A stretch of DNA of 64,000 nt from Spirogloea muscicola (GCA_009602725.1 WELB01000068.1:423831-487830); one strand, 5' to 3'. Positions 34,901 to 50,800 are shown, counted from the first letter of the stretch. Translations and numbers: made by a program. The notes: generated by a model from the letters alone, not told the origin.

Positions 34901-36699
34901 AGGGAGAATGGCAGCATACACAGCCTCGCAAGCCCTCTTCAGCGGGCCACACTCCACCAACCGGTCTGATAACAAGAAAGTAAAGCACTTATCAGATTCA
35001 GAAGCTTAAGATGCTGAAGGCAATGCTGCCTCACCTAAGAAGCATGCAACCTTAGGCAACCTTGCAGTGGCTCTTTTACAGCTGACCTTAACTTACAACC
35101 TGGTGCTACAGATGTGAATGCCGAGTTGTTGTCTGGCATGCATACGTTCAACACACAAGTATGCATAATAGGGATCCTGCACAACAAGAAGTACAGAGGT
35201 GTATGCTACACTGTTTATGAAGAAGATGGCGATTGTCCTTTTAGCGCTGTAGTTGGCGCTTGAGAGGTAGCCCTCCGCCTTCATGTGGAGTTCGCTGCCA
35301 TCATCCGCTTCCTCAATGCTGATGGGTATGAGCTCCTTGGCAACAGCGCTGCCATACACTGCTCTGAATGTCTCCAAGCGGCTGCCAGTTGCGGCGGTCT
35401 GAATGTCTGCCCTGCTGTCCCCGTGCTGCAGCCAGACCATGTCGCACGGCAGGTCACAAGTAGCGACCGCCACTGCTCCTGCACCTTTCCCTTGATGTCC
35501 AGCATCACCACCCTGATCCTCAATGGCCACAGGTGCCTGTCTTCTGACTCTTGGTTGATCAACTAGTCCGCCAACTAATTACTTGGTCATGGCAGTGAAG
35601 AGTCAGCAGCCCAACATTGGAGTCCTCACCTTTTTGCAGGTGAATGCCACGCCGCTGTTGTGCACCGCAAAGCGGCTGATGACGTCGAGGACGCGGCCGT
35701 ACTCCTCCCCTGGGTTCCGAAAGGCCTTGCGCCTCGCAGCGACATTGTAGAAGAGGTTCTCGACCTGCGCCTCATGAGCAGGCTGAGTGTTGCAGGGGCT
35801 TCAAGTTGTACAAGGTGGAACGACTGCCAGGTGCCAAGACGGGAAAATTTTGGCGTTCGCGGTTAGCCTTTGCAGAGGAGCCTGGCTTCACCAGAATTTG
35901 GGTGCCTTGGATGCCAGCGCAGGGCCTGGCCTCGCCCTCCATCTTCCCGTCCTTGTACGTCGCTCTACGGCCGCACGCACACACATGGACAACTGTCAGG
36001 GCTCCTGACGAGCCTTCAGACTTATCAGGGTTGCTTGTCAGGTGGAAAAGTATGAGGTCCCCTGCAGCCAGCGCGGTGCTTGCAGTTGGGAGGAGGTGAG
36101 GTTGGCAAGGAGGAGCGACAGCCCACCTGAGGGCGTGGGCTTGGCCGGCCGTCATGGTGGTCACCGTGACGTGGGCCACGAAGGAGATGCTGGCGAGGGC
36201 CTCGCCGCGGAAGCCCAGCGTGGCGATGCGCTGCAGGTCCTCGTACTCGCGCAGCTTGGAGGTTGTGTGGCGCTCGCAGAGTATCGGGAGGTCCTCCTCC
36301 TGGCCAGGTACCAGAGTCCCCTATTAGTTGACGGATTCACTTACTCATATGGTAAAAGAATGCTAGTAACAGCACATTGCAGTCAGGACTGCGTGAGACT
36401 CGAATTGATTGATGGATTTAGTGGGCTTGACGTGAAGCTGGCGTGGGTTCGTGGCCACGCACCCGGATGCCGTGGCCGTCGTCGGTGATGAGGATGCTCT
36501 TGAGGCCGCCGTCCTTGACGGCGACGGCGACGGCGGCGGCGCCGGCGTCCAGGCTGTTCTCCACCAGCTCCTTGAGCGCGGACGCGGGCCGCTGGATCAC
36601 CTCGCCCGCCGCGATGCGGTTCACCACCGCCTCCTCCAGCCGCCTGATGGGCGCCGGCTCCGGCGGCGGGGGCGGCGCCTCCTGCGCCGCCGCCGCCAT
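31932..36699 (-). CDS. MLH1: DNA mismatch repair protein MLH1
   Basis: MutL-type ATPase subunit that pairs with PMS1 to act after MutS recognition; nuclear. The minus strand starts at 36699 with an Ala/Pro-rich lead, then the GHKL ATPase motifs [26 protein letters not shown] and [10 protein letters not shown]. Exon 2 has CERHTTSKL and [14 protein letters not shown]. Further exons give [46 protein letters not shown] and [16 protein letters not shown]. The C-terminal domain gives [49 protein letters not shown] and [20 protein letters not shown]. The last exon ends LYKIFERC followed directly by the stop at 31932. The FERC terminus is the invariant MLH1 signature. All key ATPase residues are present. 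A single N and a 2-kb homopolymer lie immediately upstream of the ATG. Confidence 0.96.
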
Positions 36700-36714
36700 G
36701 GCGGCCCGCCGCCN

Positions 36715-38757
<2,043 letters not shown>

Positions 38758-38814
38758 NNNNNNNNNNNNNNNNNNNNNNNNNNNNNNNNNNNNNNNNNNN
38801 NNNNNNNNNNNNNN
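38758..38814. other. Assembly gap, 57 N
   Basis: Undetermined bases next to the poly-T run. True distance between MLH1 and the kinase gene is unknown. Confidence 0.99.
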
Positions 38815-39937
38815 TCCCCCCTCCTCCGCCTCTGCCGTGCTTCAGCCCAGAGACCCAAATCCCCTCTCAACCCCCTCAGCCTCCCACTGCCGCTACAGCT
38901 CTGCTCCACCGTCCTTCCAGTCCTGTGGCCTCTTCGCCAGCCTCTTCGCCAGTGCCGCCGACCCCGGCAGCGCCGCAACCGCCGGGCCGGCAAAGCCCAC
39001 TTGCCTGCCGCTGCTGCTGCGCCTCCTCGCAAAGACGGAGCCCATGTTTCGTCTCCCGCCGCCCGGCTGACGGGCTGCCCGGCGCGCCTCCTCCAGGCCG
39101 TAGCCCAGCTATGCAAGGTGGTGCTTCCCCCACTCCATTGTTGCCTGCCGGTCGTCCCTTACCCAGTTGGGTATACTGAATTGGGCTCCTGCGCAAGCGA
39201 GGGTACGGCCTTGCTTGTGCCTCCTCCCTGCAATGCTCGCCGCTGTTGCCCGCCAAGACAAGCAGCACTGACCACAAGCTAACTGCCAATGGCTGCCAGC
39301 TCAAGGGTGCCGTCGCGTTCCTTCTGTTGCAGGCGCAGTGCTTTCATGGGTCGAGTGACTGCAGGCTCCGCTCGTGCGGCCCCGCAAAGCGGCGGCGCAG
39401 TGTCAGGCCTCGAGATTGGCGCCGGCGCGTGCTGACTGCGCCTGCTTGCCGAGCCTGTGCCACCGCCTAAACAAGAGTAGGCTGGCCCGCTGCGAACGCC
39501 CGTTCAAGCACGCTGCGCCGTGCACGCCTTCACGGTGCGTGACGGCCCATAAGGTTCTGCACATCTTCCAAAGTGGGGGCTGGATGCAATGCTTGCCTCT
39601 TGGCTTGAGTGTATGTTGTGCTTGTTCGCTCGACCTCTGGCAGTCACCCCACCTCACAGCAGCCCTCCCGGTCTTGCTGCAGGGGACTGCAAGCCGACGT
39701 TGCAGCCATGGTGGGCTCCGACGTCCTCCTTGTGGACGCAGCGCAGGGACTCTACCGCGTCCGCGGGAAGATGTGGCCAGGTGTTGTACTCGTTTCCTGA
39801 CACAAAATTCTTGTGGGCTCCATACCATACCAAACCCAATCAGGAGGCTTCGCGTACTTCTAGCCTGGCAGGGATTGCGAGGGGGGTCCTGATGCTTGCC
39901 CAAGGCGACACCGCTTAAATAACACAAGCGCTTGACG
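38815..39937. promoter_or_regulatory. GC-rich 5' flank of the kinase gene
   Basis: CpG-rich sequence with CCCCTC-type tracts just after the gap. Open frames such as 39709-39800 (MVGSDVLLVDAAQGLYRV) are short and have no recognised homology. An upstream non-coding exon of the kinase could lie here. Confidence 0.35.
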
Positions 39938-42900
39938 ATGGCGGCTGCAGTCGGCCCAGCCTATTCACTGCACGCGCACATTGGGTCGGGCTCCTATGGT
40001 GACGTGTGCCAAGCGACCGACAACATTACTGGCGAGGCAGTGGCTCTGAAGGTCAGGACTTGATTGCCTCGCAGCTCAATGGTTAGCTTTGTGTCAAAGC
40101 GGAAGAAGGACTTAATTGCACAGCGAAAGCTGAAGTTGAGGTTATCTCACGTATGTAGATCCCTGATGACTTGCGTCAACTCTTCGCCTGCCTCATAGCA
40201 CGGCCTTGGGTCATCGCCGCCGCAACTGGTTGCCCTACTGCAGAGGGTGGCGGACGTCCTCTGCTGCCCCATGCTTGCAAAGCGTGTGCTACGGGAGGTT
40301 TGCATCATGCGGCGTCTTGCCCATCCGTATGTCATCCGCCGTGAGTATCACACTGAAACCTTTGCCTTGATCTTGCTCTTCTGGCATTCACGAGCAAGCA
40401 GCACCAAGTATACCTGTATGGCATCGTAGTAGACTATGTTCTCGTTTGTACTTCATATATACGCAAGCATAGCTTGAGGTGCTGCGTCTGAGTGTGCAGT
40501 GACTGACGTGTTCACCCGGCCATCAAGCGAGGTTGCTGGAGGCATTGACCTCTACATTGCGACTGAGTTTGCAGACGGGTAAAGCTGCCTTTTCGGCAGG
40601 TCACTGCCTCCACCCACTCAGCTTACAACCAAACCTTCTTTAGAATGCTTAGTCAGTACTTCGGATTTCTAAAGGGTCTGAAGCATCATGTGGATGAGTG
40701 ATGATGCCACTGATGCCTTATGGCAGGGGCGACTTGTATCGCCTGCGGGAAAGCCTGAGCCCGACGTTGGTCAAGCTTCTGATCTGGCAGCTGCTAGTTG
40801 CAGTGCGCTATCTTCACTCATGTCACGTCTGGCACAGGTCAGCTGCTTGTCATACCAATGTACTCCTGGTGAAGTGAGCCACTCAGTCAGTCATTCTTAT
40901 TTTCCATCAGTTGATCATAGCATGATCCGTTATTCTGCTTGTGAGTGTTATTGGCATGGCTCAGCTGTCGTTGGCAATACGCGCTTCGCAGAGACATCAA
41001 GTCGGAGAATGTCCTGTGCAAGCTGGGGGACCTGCACGTCAAAATCTGCGACTTTGGGCTTTCCAGATCTGCGCTTGGGGTAATTGCACCGATGCTCTTT
41101 GTACATTGTCAGATGCTTTTGCATGACTCAGGCTTGAAGGCTTTGGCCCTTTGCCCTTGCCATGCTTTGACATGCCTCAGTCATTCCCTCTGTAAGATAA
41201 TGCAGGACAGTTGTAGCACGCCTGTTGGAGGTGAAGCAAAGGGGCTCTGGATGTTCTTGCCGCAGCCTGCAGGTGGAGATGAAGAGCCACGGCCGATGGC
41301 AAGCAGCACCAAGGCGTCTTCCACGCAGTCGGCTCTTGGTCGGAAAGTGCTCCAGCGGCAGTACACCAAGATGGTCAGTGATGGTCTGTCTGCAATTGGT
41401 GCTCTGACTTGTTAGAGGGTTGAAATGGCTATCTCGATGCTAGTATATGCCACTGCATTTTGAGGATCCTGGCTCACGAGCATGCGTATGCAGGTTGTGA
41501 CTCCCAGCTACAGAGCTCCGGAGGTGATCATGTCAAGGGGACAGTACACCTCTGCAATTGACATGTAATCCAGTCAGCTGACCTTATGTAGTGATCCTTC
41601 CACCCATTTGCTTAGTGATGCTCCTCAATTCCAGATTATCTGTTTGCTGAGGAGACTCTTCAACATTGCCCGGTGCTGATTCACCTGGCATTGCTTGTTC
41701 TGCTTGTGGGTTGGCAGTTGGTCCCTTGGCTGCATATTCTGGGTATGCATCCCCCGCAGCTGTATTATGCTTCTCGAACTCCCTGATAAGGCAATGAATG
41801 TGGTCCCTCGGGGCATTACTTGCAATCTCTAATTTGGTTGGGCAAATCACAGAAGATGCTGGGATGGTGGACTCATTCGTCTGCAGGGATTTTGTGTGGC
41901 AGGAGCTTCTGATGAGGCAGATGAATCCTCAACGGCTTGGCCCACCTGCTCGCCCCCTCTTTGGTGTAAGGTGAAGACGGGCATTCTGACTAGCATCTGG
42001 GATGTACCATACAATAGCTTCTTTTGATTAGTGGGCTCTGTCAAGGTTCTCCAACCTGATGACCTCTGTGATTCTAAGATGCTAGGAGTAAATCAATCTC
42101 GGAACAAGCTCACCGCGCTTTAAGGAAGGGTATGTTATTGCCTCCTTCCAGCGTTGTAGGCAAACCTTTAGATGGTGCACAGAGCCTCACTTGGTATGTC
42201 AACTTCACAATGCGTGGACCTTGCTTAGCTGATGAGGCCCTCCCTTGTCTGACTATCTACTTGTCAGGGGCGAGCCTGCAACACCTGAGGGAGGAGAGCA
42301 ATATATAGATGATGGGGATTCCCCGCTAGCTGAGCAGGTGTGCTCCAGTGTCATGGTTGTTGACATCTGCACTCTGGCCCGTCCGTTATTGCCAGCCCTC
42401 AGCAGTGGAAGCATTTTTGCAGGGAAATAGGAGAACCTACTGCTGATCTGCATTCAGCCAGTGCAGACTTGCCACTCAGAAATGGGCACTGGGGTCCATG
42501 TAGTTTACTCCTGACATAAAGCATGGATGAGAGTTGGACTATGTACAAGAATGCACAGATGCAGCTCAAATACTGCGGTTACGCTTGGGTATCAGGCTAA
42601 GTATGATGTCCTCACAGTCCACTCATGCGCAGTTGGACGTGATCTTCAATGTCGTCGGAACACCGTGCTGGAAGGACATTCAGTCTGTCCCCTCTGATGC
42701 GTGGAGGTCTTATCTGAAGCGCCTTCCTGGCAGAGTAAGGAAGCTTATGCCATCTCGGAGGCAGATCCTTAGCCCTCCTTAGAGTTCTGTACTAATAGTG
42801 CAGAGTGATAGACACCTGTGTACTGGCATTGACGAGTTGTGCTGGTCAAAACTTCTCAGTATCATTTAGTCTGTGGATATTGTCCTTGATAGTAGTGTCT

Positions 42901-44245
42901 CCTCTCTGTCAGCTAGGCAGCTGAGATAACAGATGCTTTCCTGTGATTTCTGCAAGAGCAGGCTGGAAACCTGGGCCTGCAAATGGTGACCTCTGGCAAC
43001 AGGGAGGCTGGGGATCTCCTCATGCGCATGCTGGAGTTTGACCCCGCCCGCCGCTGCACCGCTGATGAGGCCCTGGACCACACTTATGTGAGAAAATAAG
43101 ATAGCTGTGCCTCGTCAACTCTTTACTCTCAAAGTGGCATGCCCATCTATGTGGAAGTTGCACCTGCATTTGATAGCAGTGTTATTGCAGAAAATTTTGC
43201 AGCAAAGTGAAAGATTTGGGCTTCTGCTGCAACTCACTGTGATTCAAGCTGTGCAATTGGCAGTTCAGGGACTTGAAGAAGCCCATAGAGTTGTCACCGC
43301 TCCCTGCAGTGGAGGAAGTACCTGTGGTCCTCCCTGACCAGCCCTTCTGGAAAGTCTCTGAGCCTGCTGTCGCACTTGGACTGCTGGAGGTATTATTGAT
43401 GTCACCTTCGAAGTGGGCTGCTGAGCACTTCTCATCGCTGAGACAATGACGGTTGCTTGTTAATCGTGCAGTTGTCTTAGTAATAATAAGGCGGGCATCA
43501 GTTGCTTATATGTTTTTACTTGTTCTTGGGACACCAGAAGGAGCTGGATCAGTCAGCGTACGAGCCCGACGGGGGGAGGGAGAAGCTTGGGTGGCTGTTG
43601 GCGCATGAAGCCGAAGGACAGCAGCTACACAATCAGCTGCGCAGGAGTCTTCTGGCTTCAATGACTGGGTCAGCGTCCGCGCCAACGGCGGCGCAGCTGC
43701 AGGCATTCTACCAGCAGGGACTTAGCGGCGCGTTGCCTGCGGCTTTCCTGGCCAACCTGCCTCTGACTGCCTTCCTCAGACAGCCGCAGCAGATGCCACA
43801 CCCAGCTTCTGACGAAAGCGCGGCGACCTCAACTGGGGTGCCCTCGACAATGGATGCAAGCAATGCGGCGGCGGTTCGGCAACCAAGGACAATGATCAAG
43901 CAGGGGTCGCTGCGGATCGAGCGCCCGCAAAAGTACCCGCACACGCCGCCGCAGCCCTCGGGCAGCAGCCAGGGCAATGGGGTCCACCGCATGACGAGGG
44001 CCAACGCGATGGCCAGCGCTGCTGCCGCGGCGGTCAATGCTGTGGACAACCCCCAACCCCGGCGGCGGTCTCGCTTGGGCACAATAATGGAGCAGCCACA
44101 GTTGGGCGACCCAATCGCCGAGTCCAGGAAGCGAATGCGGAGCTCAGACGTTGTGGCTGAGGACTCGACTCCCAGGAGGTCTCCGCGGCTACGGGACCTG
44201 CAGTTGCTGGACATGCCCAATCTGAAGCGGGTCGCACTTAGGTGA
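39938..44245 (+). CDS. MAP-kinase-like (CMGC) protein kinase with a long C-terminal tail
   Basis: Ser/Thr kinase. Thirteen exons can be placed from MAAAVGPAYSLHAHIGSGSY at 39938 (Gly-rich loop GSGSYGDV, Lys in AVALK). They include the helix C Glu (KRVLREVCIMRRLAHP), HRDIKSEN (catalytic Asp), DFGLSRSALG, SYRAPEVIMSRGQYTSAIDM, VIFNVVGTPCWKDIQ, MLEFDPARRCTADEALDHTY and FRDLKKPIEL. This order and the HPYFRDL-type end of the kinase core are MAPK-like. The activation loop reads QRQYTKMVVTPSYRAPE, so the TxY dual phosphorylation site is replaced by TKM. A Ser/Thr-rich insert (ASSTKASSTQSALG) precedes it. The last exon (43540-44245) is a 234-residue tail rich in Gln, Ala, Pro and basic patches. Catalytic residues are all present. 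Exon joins are in phase. Confidence 0.88.
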
Positions 44246-46350
44246 CAGCAGGGCTCCAAGGATTGAAGCTGAGCCCACACACACACTTCGTCCCTTCCAT
44301 GTTTCCTCAGCCGCTGTTTGTGGCTGCTTCTCTTTGCAAGATAGTTCCTCATGCAGTTGAAGTCAGAGCCCATCCATTAGTCTTGGTGTGGGCGTTAGAG
44401 TAGGATGATTTGTATCTTCAGTGCTGCTCATGTTGGGGGCTACATGCCCAGCACTGGCCCACCTTTTGGGTCCTTGTGCAGCATCTTACTGTGGCCAAAG
44501 CTCAAGTAACTTGCGCGCCCTTGAGCAGTGATACACAGGTTGAGGTATGTGACAGCATGCCTATGCTGCAGTCCTTTCACAGTATATGGTGCGTCAAGGC
44601 CGACAAGGCTGGTTTAATCAAGAGATTGGATTGCAGCAAGTGGCAGGTTTGCGGCAACCATGCATCACTTTGGAATGTCACAGTAAGCGTGGCAAATAGG
44701 ACGCAGAATCTAGAATACATCTCATCTGCAAAACAAGATGAGGAAATTGGTGGTGGTATAGGGTTGCTGCTTGCTGCTTTCAGGAGGGATTCTAATTTGC
44801 GGCCTCCTCTATTACTATATGAGACGACACTGTGGGCTGTTGTTGGTCAAATTGCGTGCATTCCAATTGCACTTGGCAACCCTGTTGATTCACCAGACAC
44901 AAGTGTTAATAAGTACTTCACATTTGGGACAGAGTTCTTGACAGAATCCATGTCCCTTGGACACTCGTTTCCTCATCCGCCCCAGCAGCCTTGTGACTTG
45001 AGCAATGTCAGCCATGGTTTACATACAAGAGATACGAGGGCTTCCAAACTCATATGTCAAGAATAGCACAGAATGCGCTTACATATCAACTCTGGCAGGT
45101 TCTATTGTTGTCAAAAGTGTTCCATTCACGATGAGCAAGGTGACGGCAATTTGGAGTCTGTGGGTCAGCTCAAGCACAGTGACAGTTTTTTCACACAGTG
45201 TAGTGCAGAAACTAGTGCAAAGAATTTGAAAAACAGAGTGCACATTTTTTTTTTTGAATGATTGCACATTGAATACTTCCATCTACCACATCCCTGACCT
45301 TGTCATACATTCCCCTTAACCAGGTGTACGAGAAATAATATTTGAAGAACCCTATGTACACCCTCAACATTCTCAAAGGAGGTGAAGTCATGCCCACTAA
45401 TGCACACAGAAGCAAAAGTGGTGCGCATTATGGGCACATGCATTATACCATCAGTTCTACTATAGAGGAAAACGTTGTTAGGCATTGATCACTTGTCATT
45501 AAAATAAAACAAGAAGGAAAGATGTCAACCTTACCTCAATGAGTAGTTGTTGCCAGAAGCACTCCTCTCAGCAACATACAGCTTGCCGCCATGCAAAGGA
45601 AGGTGTTCATTTTTAATTTGATCACAGTTATCACAATATCTGCAATTCTCTTCACATGTGGCACTCTCCACCGATATCTCATAATTCAGACTGTCATCAC
45701 TGTTGGCATGACAAGCACCAGCAGGTCCGATTAAGCTTCATAAAGTCCGGCACACTGATATCGGGATTTCCATGTCAGTATCCTGATCGGCCAAGCCAAG
45801 CAATAATTGTTCAACATCTGTTGATAAAGCTATTACTTATGGTTTCCAGCACCCTTGAAGGAGACAATCTCATCTTCAACACTACACTACTCATTGATGT
45901 TGGACCTCTTCTCATATAGCAGTACGAATAGGCAATCCCACATTTCTTCTGCATCCTTATGCACATGCATTGATTGACTATCATCAGCAACAATCAACCT
46001 GGCAGCCACAAACATGAATAAATGCACACCAGATGATACAAGATTGATAGCGGCTGAATTTGTAACTAATTTGGCGACAAGTCCACATTATTTCATACCC
46101 CTGGAGATGCATAGTCATGTTCCATATTCAGGACGCAACATTCTCACCAGATTACCTGCTTGGAATGCTTGGAATCTATGTGCTTGGAGTGGCCAGATTC
46201 GTAAAGAGAGGTGCAGACGTTTCTTATCCTGCATGTATCAAGGGGCCCTCAGGCAAGGAGGGGCTCTGCCCTCCAACCCTCTCTGGCGGAAGGACGCAGG
46301 ATGGGAGAAGAAGGATGCAGCAACAGCGCGCTCCGGAAGCTCAGGAGCAG
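44246..46350. other. Decayed coding-like patch, possibly an old retroelement scrap
   Basis: AT-richer than its surroundings. A plus frame at 44410-45066 has 218 codons without homology. On the minus strand, pieces around 45230-45450 and 45560-45990 read like former coding sequence, one with spaced His/Cys residues loosely like an integrase zinc-binding region and one with closely spaced Cys. No terminal repeats were seen. If it is a retroelement fossil it is short, heavily broken and old. The family assignment is weak. Confidence 0.25.
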
Positions 46351-46696
46351 ACGGTGTGAGGACTCGCGGACCATGAGCTCAAGCGCGAGCCGCGCGCGGC
46401 GGAGGACGGGGAACGACCGCCCATGCGCGCGGCGGCGTCAGGAGCCGAAGGCATCGAATTGCACGACCAGAACGCCGTCGGAGCGGGGGGCCTGCAGCGG
46501 CAGGCGAGGACGAGGGCGAGGGAGCGGCTGCGCGGCGAAGGCGGATGCGTGGCCGCCGCCGCCGCCGCCGCCGCCGCATCCGCAGGCGGCGGCGGAGGTG
46601 GAGGCCGGGGTCTCGGAAGCCGGGAGTGCGTGGGGGGTGGCGTCAGCGCGGGCCACGTGGCGGCTGGGCGCGGGGCGCGCCGCAGGAGAGGTCGCG

Positions 46697-46707
46697 GGTT
46701 CGACTCC
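46697..46707 (+). promoter_or_regulatory. B-box-like motif upstream of the TOL gene
   Basis: GGTTCGACTCC lies within a good 4-5-bp T-arm-like stem (CGGG/CCCG), followed 11 bases later by TTTT. A weak A-box-like TGGCGGCTGGG is 39 bases upstream, about five short of tRNA spacing, and the acceptor stem does not pair. It is not a working tRNA gene as read. Confidence 0.4.
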
Positions 46708-46802
46708 CGGGCGGCTTTTCCCCACTATCCTTATGAGCATCCGTGTATTCTTTTTTCTTCTTGCCCAGGCAAGCCGAGTCTCTCACTTCCCCCCTCCCTC
46801 AG

Positions 46803-49800
46803 CTCGCGGCGGGCGCCACGCCCTCGCCCGCCGCCGCCGCCNGCGGCGGCGGCTCCGCGGCGCCGGCGTCCCCGGGCGCGCTGGTGGACAAGGCCACGAG
46901 CGACATGCTACTGGGGCCGGACTGGGGCATGAACATGGAGATTTGCGACTCCCTCAACCAGGACCCGACGTCAGTCGCCGAGCTCCGCCTCCCTCTCGAG
47001 GGCGCCCAGGCCCGCCAAGCAGAGCTCCGCCACGCCTCCTGACGAGCCTTTGCGTCGGCCGGCTTGACGGCGGGCCGCGTCCATGAAGCCTCATGCCTCG
47101 CTGCGAGCTGCCAGCCACCTGCTTCTGCTGCGAGCTTGGCTCGGGGCCTGGAGCTGCCTCTCGTGCCTCACATCTCTTTGCCTTGTGCCAGGCACACGAG
47201 GGAGGTCATGAAGCTGCTCCGCAGGCGGCTGACCAACCGCAACCCCAAAGTGCAGCTCCTCGCGCTCACGGTCGGGGCCCCGCCGCTCACATGACGCCCA
47301 AGCTCCCCCGCCATCTTGCTCCATCTCAACGTCTTCCCAAGCCTTTACCTTGCCGATACGTCCCTTCGCTGGTGCCGCCTGAGTCTCTAGACCTCACTCA
47401 GCTTTGAGATTGTCAAGGGTTAGTCATTAAGTAGACAGTAAGCAGGTCTCAGCTGTCCAGCTGACAGCAGGGCCTGGCCCGGGGGAGCATCTATCGTATG
47501 CAGGTGCTGGAGACGATGGTCAAGAACTGCGGGGACTACGTGCACATGCAGGTGGCAGAGAAGGAGATCCTACACGAGATGGTCCGCCTCGTGAAGAAGA
47601 GGGTGAGCCTGTGTTTCTGCTGGGGTCACCTCCTTGTTTCCCTTCCTTGCGGCCAGCTAACTTGGTCTAGGTTGCCCGAGGCTGTTAGTCCAAGTACACC
47701 TCTGAACTCAGGCGACCCACACGAGAAGGAGGTGGAGGCTTGGTCGTGCACCCACTTGTGGCAGCTTCATGAAGTCATTGGACAGATATTGATGCCATTG
47801 CTGCTGGTCCAGGTCAATACGTCCTTAATGGTCTAGGAGGATAGCAAGTGCTATTTGTTAGGGAGGATGGACCCAGTCTGGGGGCTGGCACGATTTCCTC
47901 ACACTTGCACGTGCTGCCAATCTGGAACAGGCACATACTGCAACTCGTGCATCATGCATTGCGGTGTTCACTAGTGCAAGTCCTAGCATAGTACTCTTGC
48001 AGGTCCAGAGGCTGGATACTGTGGCCGGGGGCATGGGGGCCACTATCAGTCAAGGACATGCCCAGTATATGACGGCTTGTTTGTCATTTCCCGCTCTGCA
48101 GGCAGATATGCAGGTGCGTGACAAGATCCTGGAGCTCCTAGACTCGTGGCAGGAGGCCTTTGGCGGGCCAGGCGGCCGCTATCCACAGTACTGGTCTGCA
48201 TATGACGAGCTCAGGGTGAGCGGACCCACTTCGGTCAAGTGAGCCGCACTCACAGGATGCTTTTGAGCACGGGGCCCATGCCTTGCCGTTTGAGTAGGCG
48301 TTCTTAGCAAGCCTGGGCTCTGTAGGTCCTGGAGGATGCTGAGCTGTGAGCTTGATTACTGCCAACTCGATGTCCTTGACTTACTTACTAATTCATGCTA
48401 CAACCGCGGGTCCAACCTACAGAGAGCTGGGATTGAGTTTCCGGTCCGGGACCCTGATCAAGCAGCCCCCGTCTTCACACCGCCCCAGACGCAACCTATC
48501 TCGGGCAGGGGGATGCGGGACCAGTACAGCGACAGCCCCCAGACGAGAGGTTATTCGGATGCTGGCCCAGCCAGAAGCTCCCCTGCGGATGGCAGCCGAC
48601 CAGCTGGCAGCATGACGTGAGAATGAACAGTCCCTTATCCATGCAAGCTTGCATGTCTTTATGTAGACGTGCTTGCTTTGGAGCTCCTGGCTATTGTATG
48701 TGGAGTTTGTCCTTGTAAGGCTCGTCAAGGGGCACACACCAATCTGCTGTCTGCAGCGACTGTGGAGCACTGTGGTGACTTAGAGGCAGCACACAATGCG
48801 GCCGTTTGCACATGGTCTGATCTGCTACCACGATTTTGAGCAAAGTTACTTACAGTTGACGGGTTTTATTACAGCAACCTTCTTAAATTGAGTTGCTTCT
48901 CTGTATTGCTCTTGCAGGGCAATGGATCTGAAGAATGCCCGCGGAAGTGTTGAAGTGTTGAACGAGATGCTGGCTGCCATCAATCCTAGAGACAGAGGCG
49001 TAAGCCAAGTTGGCCCCTTTGAATGAGGGCCTTGCTTGTCGGGCCTTTTGCATGCATGGAGGCCATGGTCAGCGCTGCTTGTTGAACAGTATGTCATCCT
49101 CTGGTTTGTGTCAGCGAGTCTCAAAACCAATGTCAACATTTCTGTTGGAACAGGCTGTGAGGCAAGACGTCATTGTTGAGTTGGTAGAGCAGAGCCGCGC
49201 TACACAACGCCAAGTGATGGAGTTCGTCTCAACAACGTCGTAAGTCTCAATTGCCTCCTGGCTTTGTCCCAATGGCAAGAACGTCATTGCAGTCCTGGCT
49301 TACTCACTGCTACGATGATTGAGGCGGTACAGATTCTCACTCGAGTTTATACCAGTTGAGGTTTTGGTATATCCAGGGTGAGGCACCTCTAGTCAGGGTT
49401 ACAGAAGGGCTGTGTACAGATTGTGCTCAGACAAGTCATGACTCCCTTCTGATGCACCTGCAGCAACGAGGCACTGCTAGCGCAAGCACTGGCCTTGAAC
49501 GATGACATCCAGAAGGTTTTGTCAAAGCATGATGCAATTGCAACCGGGTCACCTCTTCCCGTTGAAGACATTCCACGCTTTGATGCTGAGGGTGTTGAAG
49601 ACGATCACAGCGGGTTAGCACCCAGGTAGTCTCCTATCACTGGTACAAGTACTCCGACTTGCTAGTATGCAAGTGATAGCTTTGTACAAAGTTGGGCGTG
49701 GGCTTACAGACAGTATGTCTGTGCAGATGCATCTCTTCAGCTGTTGGTGATCTTGTGCAGGTCTTCAGCAAGGTCACGCCTGAGTGGAGCGCCTGCCACC

Positions 49801-50493
49801 ATACCTCCTCCTGCAAAGCTAGCCCCGCCGCCTCAGAGGCAACTTGCGGTCGACTTGTTGAGCGGGGAGCCTGGGCCAGCCCCAGCTCTCAGCTCAGCGC
49901 CTTCAGCTGCGCAAGGGCAAGCCCCTGCTGGTAGGTTTTTTGTGCTGTGCCCTGTGCTTTGACATTGACGTTGAGATGGCACCTTCAATCTGACTCCCAC
50001 CTCTGGAGGTTTCAAGGACTTTCAGCATCTAACCTTTGCTTACTTGTTCTGGTCCATGCCTGTATTGCCGAATTCCTTTGGCAGCGGGCATGCAACCTTT
50101 TCCAAAGCCTCCAGGCTCCACTAGCAACCCTTTTGGCGCCGAGAACGTCTCAAGCCCCACTTTTATAGCAACCCCTGCTACGTATCAGCAGCAACAGCAG
50201 CAGCTGCAGCAGCAGCAGCAGCCGCAGTATGCTCAACAGTTGCAGCAGCAGCCTGCACCTGTTCAGGTACTTGCTGCTGTGTATACAGTTCTGATCATGC
50301 ATAATGTGATACTGAATTAGTGACGTCCAGATTGTGCATCTGGTATCTGTTGTTCTTTTCATGTGAAGGTTGTGTGGTGCTCATTAAGTAACAAGTTACA
50401 ATCTCGGTGACCTGCCAGAACAACTACGTGGCTCCATGGGCTAACCCGCAAGGGATGACACCACAGCAACGGGCTTACATCTTTGGCACGACC

Positions 50494-50558
<65 letters not shown>

Positions 50559-50762
50559 ACAGCAGCAGTTACAGCAGCAGCAAATGATGCAGCAAAATCC
50601 TCCTCCACAGCACCAGCAGCCTGACAGCCTTCAGCAAGCGCAGTTGCAGCAGCAGCAGCTTCAGGCCCAGGCCCAGGCCCAGGCCCAGGCTCAGGCCCAG
50701 GCCCAGGCCCGCGCTCAGGCCCAGGCTCAGGCTCAGGCTCAGACTCAGGTTCACATCCAAGC

Positions 50763-50800
<38 letters not shown>

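Noticed and set aside
44410-45066. 218-codon plus-strand frame
   Set aside because: No recognisable motif and composition like the surrounding non-coding DNA; kept only as part of the decayed patch.
46650-46725. tRNA gene with B-box and following TTTT
   Set aside because: A-box to B-box spacing is about five bases short and the acceptor stem does not pair.
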